Below, in pieces: positions 58,533-64,000 of a DNA stretch of 64,000 bases. Both the position numbers and the translations under genes were made by a program. Source of the DNA: Acaryochloris sp. CCMEE 5410 (lineage in GTDB: Bacteria; Cyanobacteriota; Cyanobacteriia; Thermosynechococcales; Thermosynechococcaceae); NCBI RefSeq assembly GCF_000238775.2, contig NZ_AFEJ02000002.1, positions 1,116,001 to 1,180,000 on the forward strand, written 5' to 3'. Positions within the stretch are counted from its first letter, which is position 1. Each line of letters opens with the position of its first letter. The notes beneath the pieces are model-generated. The model did not search any database, was not told where the DNA came from, and saw only the letters and a program-made list of their open reading frames with translations.

Positions 58533-58940
58533 TTAGCTTGTCTTGAAGAGTTTGATTGGTAAATGTTTGGCGTAGTGACTAAAGTCTTTATCGGTAGTGA
58601 AAATTTCGAATTTAGCGCGTATGGCACCAGCACAAATTAAGAAATCTGTGTGGGAGCCTTGAATTCCTTTTGAGCGGCAGAAATTTGAATATTCTGCAGC
58701 AGCTTCATAATCAGAGTCCACCAATGGTTCGTTTGGGAAATATTTTAGTTTCTGGCGCAGTTTTTCATATCGGCTTTTATCTGTGTAGCCGGACAACAAT
58801 TCTTGTCTGATGGCACCAATGATTTTTACTTGATTCTCATCAATCAGTCGGGTGAGTTGCTTAACGATTGAGGTTTCGGCTGCAGAACTACCTCGTAGAG
58901 CTATGGACCAAACACACGTGTCAACCAGTATGCCGCTCAT
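58533..58940 (-). CDS. vapC: VapC-type PIN domain toxin
   Basis: 135 residues. PIN acidic residues: Asp in GILVDTCVWSIALRG, Glu in GAIRQELLSG, Asp in GSHTDFLICAGAI and the final Asp in FTTDKDFSHYAKH. It shares one base with its antitoxin gene (58940), so they are translationally coupled. Confidence 0.9.
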   Translation of the reverse strand: MSGILVDTCVWSIALRGSSAAETSIVKQLTRLIDENQVKIIGAIRQELLSGYTDKSRYEKLRQKLKYFPNEPLVDSDYEAAAEYSNFCRSKGIQGSHTDFLICAGAIRAKFEIFTTDKDFSHYAKHLPIKLFKTS

Positions 58941-59131
58941 TATCGTCTTTGTTTATAGTCGTAATCGGTATCTTGAGGTAACTGGCCAAATAGAGAGATA
59001 ATTTCATGCTGTTTTCGACGTTGCACAAACTCAGTCAGTGCTTGATTAACGGTCTCTTTTTTTGTAGAAAATCCTCCAATTCGCAGGGCCTCTTCCAGCA
59101 AGTCAGCATCGATAGAAAGGTTGGTAGCCAT
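58940..59131 (-). CDS. vapB: VapB-type antitoxin
   Basis: 63 residues of the DUF2191/VapB type: the N-terminal ribbon TNLSIDADLLEEALRIGGF, the helix KKETVNQALTEFVQRRKQ, then a short acidic tail (LPQDTDYDYKQRR) to bind the toxin. It lies directly upstream of the PIN toxin gene. Confidence 0.88.
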   Translation of the reverse strand: MATNLSIDADLLEEALRIGGFSTKKETVNQALTEFVQRRKQHEIISLFGQLPQDTDYDYKQRR

Positions 59132-59293
59132 GGTCAGACTCTAGTTACACATTTATCCACACATTCTATTACACAAGCTAATTAACAAGGCAAGAGACTT
59201 TGAACTTACGCCGCTAGTAGAAGATTAAAAATTCCAATCAAATTGCGGCATAAAATTATCGTTCACTCCCTTGTTTGGCTCTCGTTAGAGTTA

Positions 59294-59794
59294 TCAGCTT
59301 TTTTTGCGGTGGCACTGTTTAAACTTTTTGCCACTTCCACACCAACAGGGTTCATTCTTTTTCGGTTGGAAAGGCGATAACCTATCTCCATCGGTATAAA
59401 ACCATTTGCCATTTTCTCTGATAAAACGCGATCTCTCATGGAGTTGGGCCGCAGAGTTCCCTTCTTGGTACACCGCGAAGAACTCCACCACCCCAGTTTT
59501 ATCTTCAGGTTGTCCAGCTTGAGTGGCGAGTACCGTTAACCCCAACCAAGTCAGATGATTGGCAGTGGCAGTGATCAATTGTCGGCTATTGGGTTGGCGG
59601 TGACTGGGATGTTCGGTATTGAATAGGTAATCGATATTTTTGAGGCAATAGGCAGCGTAACGCGATCGCATCAGTGTTTCAGCAGTGGGAGCAGAGCGAG
59701 ACCCTTGTAGATAAACCCCGCAGCACTGGTTTAATAACTTTTGACTGCCACAGGGGCAAGGCATCAAGGCGTTGCGATCACCAGAGATCAGCAT
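59294..59794 (-). CDS. SEC-C motif protein (YchJ-like)
   Basis: 166 residues. Two SEC-C type metal-binding motifs, CPCGSQKLLNQCC near the start and CWCGSGKKFKQCHRKK at the end, frame a YchJ-like domain with YLKNIDYLFNTEHPS-type sequence. YchJ proteins are broadly conserved; function is not established. It is a single gene. Confidence 0.9.
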   Translation of the reverse strand: MLISGDRNALMPCPCGSQKLLNQCCGVYLQGSRSAPTAETLMRSRYAAYCLKNIDYLFNTEHPSHRQPNSRQLITATANHLTWLGLTVLATQAGQPEDKTGVVEFFAVYQEGNSAAQLHERSRFIRENGKWFYTDGDRLSPFQPKKNEPCWCGSGKKFKQCHRKKS

Positions 59795-59910
59795 GATTAA
59801 ATTTCGACAGATAACACTAGATCTTCAATCTCATAGGGTCTGTTAGGCCAAAGCAACGCACCATCACTCATCATAGAAGCCATTTGCTCACAAGCCTCTT
59901 GCCAAACTGG

Positions 59911-60102
59911 TTACAAATCGAGGTATCGAGGTGATGTTTCCAGCATAGGAAATTCTTCTAAATATAGTCTTGTAGCCTCTTTTAAGCCTGCAAATGCTTC
60001 TTTTATCGTTGCCTCTTGATCCACCGTTCCTACTTCGGTGCATTCAGCGATAAACATATCGTCTTCTCTATGTAGAAAAGCGGTTAGATGGCGAGTTTTC
60101 AT
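59911..60102 (-). CDS. HicB-like antitoxin, orphan
   Basis: 63 residues of the short HicB-type fold: HLTAFLHREDDMFIAECTEV followed by VGTVDQEATIKEAFAGLKEA. No HicA toxin is adjacent. Beyond the stop the frame stays open for about 37 more codons (WQEACEQMASMMSDGALLWP), a protein-like stretch. The antitoxin may be a survivor of a lost pair. Confidence 0.7.
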   Translation of the reverse strand: MKTRHLTAFLHREDDMFIAECTEVGTVDQEATIKEAFAGLKEATRLYLEEFPMLETSPRYLDL

Positions 60103-60375
60103 AGAAATACGCTTTTTATCAATGCACGCATAACTGCTGACTTTAGAGAATTTTCGGACCTATTTGTCAATCATAGGTGATAGATGAGAAGTATCCTACC
60201 TGGCTAAATTGTCTCAGGAAACTGAGGTCGACCAACCAGAACGTCCAAAAGTAAGAGCTGAGATTTAGGCTTAAAGTCTTACCATTAAAGCGATCGCAAC
60301 CACCTAATTCTTTAGCCATCGACCTATACTTTCCAGATCTGCTACTCTGATAACAGAATCAAAAAAACTGTTATC

Positions 60376-60600
60376 ATGCTGCGAACTCAAATCAGCTTAT
60401 CTGAAGCAGAATATGAGGCTGCCAAGCAAGAAGCACAACGGTTAGGAATTTCCCTAGCAGAACTTCTTCGCCGCTCCTTGCGTAATGCTCTGCCAGTAGA
60501 TCAATCCAAGCCTTGGATGCAATACGCTGGAATGGTGGAGTCAGGGAATCCCCAGAGTAGCCAGTCTATTGATGAGCTGGTCTATGGCCACAAAGACTAA
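60376..60600 (+). CDS. vapB: Ribbon-helix-helix antitoxin
   Basis: 74 residues with the CopG-like pattern LRTQISLSEAEYEAAKQEAQ and RLGISLAELLRRSLRN; the tail is acidic and polar. It precedes and slightly overlaps the PIN toxin gene that starts at 60584. Confidence 0.85.
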   Translation: MLRTQISLSEAEYEAAKQEAQRLGISLAELLRRSLRNALPVDQSKPWMQYAGMVESGNPQSSQSIDELVYGHKD

Positions 60601-60907
60601 GGCATACGTTGATACTTCCGCGTTTATTGCTTTTCTGGACCGTTCCGATACGTACCACCCTTTATTTCGACGGCTGTTTGCTGACCCACCGCCACTGATT
60701 ACTACGCCTCTTGTGATTGCGGAAGGACATGGTTGGTTTCTTAAGCGATATGATCGGACGCGAGCTTTGCAGTTTATGGCAATGGTGGAAGTTTTGTCGC
60801 CTCTTCAAATTATCGATGTGGGTCTTCAGGAGCAAAAGGGTGCTGTAGAACTCCTGCGCAAATTTTCAGATCAGGATTTAGGGATCTACAAATAAATAAG
60901 GTACCCA

Positions 60908-61640
60908 TCAATTGGGCACAATCTTGATATCCCATTTGGGTAACGCTTCAGAACATAGCCATTGTTGTTTGTAGGCTTCTAGCTCATCTGAGGGCACAGT
61001 AATGTTCTTTTCATAGGTGCCCTCAATCAAATGAACCAAAGGCTTCAATCCATTCCAGGTCATATTCGATGCCCACTGGACAGCCGTATCAATGGAGTTG
61101 AGGATAGTGCCATTCCAATATTGTTCCAAGGCTGCCCAACATCGCTCAATCGGATTGTATTTGCTGTGATAGGGCGGATAGTAAATCAGATGAACCGATA
61201 ATCGTGTCATTTGGACAAACTCAACCATACGCTTGATAAATTGTGTGCGGTTACTGCGCACTGCAGAGCCGCCATCAAGGTTAATTTCTAATCCCTCTAT
61301 CTGAGGATAGTTATCGTGATGTTCGCGCCACCAAGCCTCTAAACAATCAACAATAAAATCAGTAGTTTCAGCAGACTGACCAAAGTAAATTGACAGTTGC
61401 CCTGCGAGCACATCGAGAATCCCGAAGGGTACCAAAATAGCGTCCCAATGGTCATCATGGTCATTGGCTTTTGTCGCGTCTAGGGTACGAGCTTTGCCGC
61501 CACGAGAGAGGTTGCCAATTTTAACTTTGGCTTTGCTATCAATCGAGATGCGCAATAGGTTGGGGGCCGCATCGGCAGCATAATTGGCTTGAGCGACATT
61601 TGCGAAAATCGCATCGGTTTGCGGCAGTTTTTTCAGGGGT
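60908..61640 (-). CDS. ISAzo13-type transposase, catalytic frame
   Basis: The coding region extends from about 61640 to the stop at 60908; the first Met in this frame is at 61555. DDE core: Asp in RISIDSKAKVKIGNL, Asp in LEINLDGGSAVRSNR, and Glu in YYPPYHSKYNPIERCW. The lack of its own start and the joining point with the preceding frame indicate either programmed -1 frameshifting or a single-base mutation. Confidence 0.85.
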
Positions 61641-62100
61641 TTAACTTTTGGGTTTTTAAGCGATAACCCATTCGATTCAATAGATTGCCGATGGTTTGAC
61701 GGGTTGGTAATGCCTCATCGCTGTAGCCTTTCTCCTCAATCAATGCCTCACGCACGGCCCTGGCACTGATACGGGTGTAGTACAACGTTGATTTGAACTT
61801 CGGATCAGCTTGGGCTTCACCATCAACTAAATCCCGAATGTCAGTTGCTAAATGGGGTAGTTTCGTTTCGCTAAGCTGACGACCTCGGGCTTGATAGTTG
61901 TCAACGCATCTAATGCCAGTCCGTCGTTCATCAAGGCCCAGTTGAACACTGGTACGTCTCCAACCTAAATGACGCTCAGCTTTGCGGGCAGAGCCGTCCA
62001 GGTAGTCTTCAGCCACTTTTGCCATGAATGCTCGCTTGTGTGGGCCTGTCAGTTTCTTGGCGGCATCTCGAAACGTCTCTTTTATAGGGGCATCTAGCAT
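61633..62100 (-). CDS. ISAzo13-type transposase, N-terminal frame
   Basis: 155 residues with the ISAzo13 N-terminal region KAERHLGWRRTSVQLGLDER and LATDIRDLVDGEAQADPKFK, ending at about YRLKTQKLNP. The protein continues in the -1 frame, as KVKPLKKLPQTDAIFANVAQ, from A-AAG near 61645-61650. Confidence 0.85.
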   Translation of the reverse strand: MLDAPIKETFRDAAKKLTGPHKRAFMAKVAEDYLDGSARKAERHLGWRRTSVQLGLDERRTGIRCVDNYQARGRQLSETKLPHLATDIRDLVDGEAQADPKFKSTLYYTRISARAVREALIEEKGYSDEALPTRQTIGNLLNRMGYRLKTQKLNP

Positions 62101-62301
62101 CAGATATCCTCAAAACAATCGGTCAATCATGTATTGACTTGTTTCTTAGATTCGCAGGTACTTTATTTCTTGGCAAGTCCCTTAACGCTGGCGGATGCGA
62201 TGGGACTTCACATCATGGAGAGTTATTCCATTCAAACTTGCTGGTCAACTGATTTCCATCTGGGGCTGACCCGCGTACCACTTGTTATTCATCAGTATTA
62301 G

Positions 62302-62695
62302 TCTCTTTTCTTTGTGAAGGAGGATGTTCAGATCTACTCTTTAGCTTCTGAATTTATAACAGCAATTCTGAATTTTGAATCAACAGCGCAATATGAGTAT
62401 TAACAACTGATTTTGAGATTTAAACGGGTAGTTTGCCTATTAATACTCTTCAAAAGCTCAAGAAAAGTCTCTAGAAATTCTTTACCCGTCTAGCTGATAG
62501 GCAATCAACTGTAAGTTTACATATAGGCAAATTTCTGTAAGATATCGTCTTTATTAGAGATGCTAATATAGAGGCAGAAAGGCTTTAAGAGGTAGCGAAA
62601 TTATTCGCCCATTTCATGTTAACAGAAAATTTACCTTCTAATTATAGTTAAGTGCCCGAGCAAGCATATTCAAGTTAACTAAATAAGGAAAGCAT
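62302..62695. promoter_or_regulatory. Upstream region of the TM/TIR gene pair with repeats ATAGGCAA
   Basis: AT-rich, 394 bp. ATAGGCAA-N4-CTGTAAG appears twice in direct orientation (62497-62515 and 62523-62541, start spacing 26 bp). The inverse TTGCCTAT lies at 62433-62440. They lie about 155-265 bp before the first gene and may be binding sites of a regulator outside this window. Confidence 0.5.
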
Positions 62696-63352
62696 ATGAA
62701 AGAAGATAGTACAGGAATCCTAGTTAAAATATTGCTGGATTCAAATTTCAAACTATCTCTAGAAGTATCTCCTTTTATTATCGGTCCGCTTGGGATTGCG
62801 CTGGTAATATATCTGCTATATAAAACCTTTTCGTCTGGATGGAAGTTGCGAGACTTCGAAATTGATGAAGCTGAATTTGGTATTGGAGACCATAAGGTTA
62901 AGCTAAAACCAAATGATACAGACAAGCAGATCGCTTATCGTATCTGGGTCGAGCTAAGCACAAGAAAAATCGGCTTACCAATAGACCTAGAAGATGATGT
63001 GATTTCAGATATATATGACTCTTGGTACAGCTTTTTTTCAGTGACAAGAGATTTGATTAAAGACGTGCCCGTTTCAAGATTTCAAAGAAAAGATACGGAG
63101 AAAATAATACGTCTTTCCATCGATGTGCTAAATATTGGATTGCGACCGCATTTGACAAAATGGCAGGCGAGATACCGTAGATGGTACGAGGCAGAATTGG
63201 CCAAATCTGAAAGCGTAGAATTAGAGCCACAACAAATACAAAAGGCATACCCTCATATTGAAAAATTGGAGGCTGATCTGTTGTTAGTTAACAAGCGTTT
63301 GATTGGATATCGAACCAAAATGTATGAGCTTATTTCTAGCGTAGAAACATAG
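62696..63352 (+). CDS. One-TM protein of unknown family upstream of a TIR-like gene
   Basis: 218 residues with ribosome site AAGGAA. One hydrophobic helix (about 25-45, PFIIGPLGIALVIYLLYKTF), with the bulk on the C-terminal side, probably cytoplasmic. Then a helical domain: IAYRIWVELSTRKIGLPIDL, YDSWYSFFSVTRDLIKDVPV, and LRPHLTKWQARYRRWYEAEL. It resembles proteins I recall beside TIR-like genes, but I cannot name a family. It starts 22 bp before the TIR-like gene and likely forms a membrane-bound partner or effector. Confidence 0.7.
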   Translation: MKEDSTGILVKILLDSNFKLSLEVSPFIIGPLGIALVIYLLYKTFSSGWKLRDFEIDEAEFGIGDHKVKLKPNDTDKQIAYRIWVELSTRKIGLPIDLEDDVISDIYDSWYSFFSVTRDLIKDVPVSRFQRKDTEKIIRLSIDVLNIGLRPHLTKWQARYRRWYEAELAKSESVELEPQQIQKAYPHIEKLEADLLLVNKRLIGYRTKMYELISSVET

Positions 63353-63374
63353 GAACTATTTCAATGGGGGTAAA

Positions 63375-63989
63375 ATGAGAAGAGTATTTATTAGTTATCA
63401 CCATAGGAATGAGCAGTATCTCAAGGAGCACCTTCTTCAATTGAATGGTAGTCATGAAATCTTTGTGGACTGCTCTGTCGATACAGGCGATATAGACGAT
63501 GATTTAGAGCCGCAAGTAATTAGGCAGACAATCAGGCGAAACTACCTCAGTGAGTCAACAGTTCTAATGTTAATAGTTGGTAGGGAAACCAAATATAGAA
63601 AACATGTTGACTGGGAGCTGTATTCTAGCATGTATAATGGGACTAATTTCGGAAGGTCAGGGGTTGTGGTTTTGCTGGCACCTAACTGTGAATCTGAATA
63701 TTTTTCGGCGCCTTTTGATGAGATAAAATCTACTTTCTATCCAGATGTTTCTAATTGGATAAGTATAGACAGCAGGGAGGAATATGAGCGCCGTTATCCG
63801 CATTTGCCTCCGCGTATCATTGATAATCTACTAAAGCGAGACAGTAAGATATCAGTCACCAACTGGAGTAAGGTTGCCAACGATCCAGAAAAATTGAGAC
63901 TCTTGATTGAGTGTGCTCACAACGCAAGGACGACTTGCGAATATGATATGAGTCGAGCAATGAGAATGAGAGATCACAATCCAAATTGA
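63375..63989 (+). CDS. TIR-like (DUF1863/ThsB-type) protein
   Basis: 204 residues. The first strand and loop are RRVFISYHHRNEQYLKE; the central segment RRNYLSESTVLMLIVGRETK leads to YRKHVDWELYSSM with a candidate catalytic Glu at 81. The C-terminal end, SKISVTNWSKVANDPEKLRL with CEYDMSRAMRMRDHNPN, matches TIR-like DUF1863 proteins, among them ThsB of the Thoeris defence system. In ThsB the TIR domain makes a cyclic ADP-ribose signal from NAD. No ThsA (SIR2/SLOG) gene is visible in the 11 bases to the window end or upstream. Confidence 0.85.
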   Translation: MRRVFISYHHRNEQYLKEHLLQLNGSHEIFVDCSVDTGDIDDDLEPQVIRQTIRRNYLSESTVLMLIVGRETKYRKHVDWELYSSMYNGTNFGRSGVVVLLAPNCESEYFSAPFDEIKSTFYPDVSNWISIDSREEYERRYPHLPPRIIDNLLKRDSKISVTNWSKVANDPEKLRLLIECAHNARTTCEYDMSRAMRMRDHNPN

Positions 63990-64000
63990 TACGCTTGAAA

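Larger units (their letters stand above)
60881..62181 (-). mobile_element. ISAzo13-type insertion sequence
   Basis: 1301 bp. Ends are GGGATCTACAAATAAATAAG at left and the complementary end GGGACTTGCCAAGAAATAAA at right, imperfect inverted repeats. The 3-bp duplication TTA lies at 60878-60880 and 62182-62184. It encodes a DDE transposase in two frames. Confidence 0.85.
60584..62301 (+). pseudogene. vapC: VapC-type PIN toxin split by an ISAzo13-type element
   Basis: The N-terminal piece (60584-60880) reads TKAYVDTSAFIAFLDRSDTY, with Glu in PLVIAEGHG, up to FSDQDL. The C-terminal piece (62182-62301) continues LTLADAMGLHIMESYSIQTC and ends WSTDFHLGLTRVPLVIHQY. Joining them across one TTA copy restores a PIN protein of about 138 residues with all acidic sites. 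As it stands the product lacks the last two acidic residues and should be inactive, so the antitoxin beside it has no partner. Confidence 0.85.

Overview
The window looks like chromosomal DNA of a cyanobacterium. Evidence: a Pix/Tax-type phototaxis operon with a PatA-like regulator, a sufBCDS operon divergent from sufR, a ComFB-family protein, repeated HIP1-type octamers (GCGATCGC and near matches), and a ribosomal cluster in the cyanobacterial order rpmJ-rpsM-rpsK-rpoA-rplQ-truA-rplM-rpsI-rpmE-prfA. Six Uma2 (DUF820) loci, several toxin-antitoxin pairs and five insertion sequences suggest a genome rich in paralogues and mobile DNA. An Acaryochloris-like organism is my inference from this style of gene content; no search was run.

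Layout. 0-6 kb: chemotaxis/phototaxis operon (PatA-like regulator, CheY, CheW, dCache chemoreceptor, all minus strand) and comFB. 6.7-12.7 kb: leuD and leuB of leucine synthesis, separated by a homocysteine methyltransferase, rsgA and two Uma2 genes. 12.9-14.75 kb: a Uma2 gene cut by an IS200/IS605-type element that itself carries an IS630-type element. 14.8-20.6 kb: sufS-D-C-B and the divergent repressor gene sufR, with two SufR-type operators between. 21-24.9 kb: a methyltransferase, then a VOC/PPOX/GST/TetR operon whose promoter spacer contains a palindromic operator. 25-27.8 kb: an AT-rich island with an XRE/ImmA regulatory pair divergent from two unfamiliar genes, the second Cys-rich and DUF4417-like. 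28-30.7 kb: a broken DUF3352 gene holding a Phd/PIN toxin-antitoxin cassette, itself split by an IS4-type element at the antitoxin start.

30.8-45.4 kb is mostly housekeeping: an acyl-CoA ligase/SDR pair, thrC, an L,D-transpeptidase, prfA, the ribosomal cluster with rpoA, and metH. 45.5-62.3 kb is mixed: an AbrB/Doc pair, a decayed Uma2 copy, a gene split by an IS5/IS1182-type element, a GDPD, a PAS-PAS-GAF-GGDEF-EAL protein, a dynamin-like GTPase, a class V aminotransferase, arfB, a GIY-YIG protein, another Uma2, a VapBC pair, a YchJ-like protein, an orphan HicB, and a VapBC-type pair whose toxin is split by an ISAzo13-type element. The window ends with two genes on the plus strand: a one-TM protein of unknown family and a TIR-like (DUF1863/ThsB-type) protein. 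These look like an antiphage module and are the strongest candidate for a little-described system.

Four insertion sequences could be trimmed to the base from their inverted repeats and target duplications. In three cases removal restores an uninterrupted host reading frame, and in the fourth it rejoins a toxin-antitoxin leader to its gene. These reconstructions are the best-supported structural results here. Functions of the TIR module and of the XRE/ImmA island are inferred from domain content and neighbours only.
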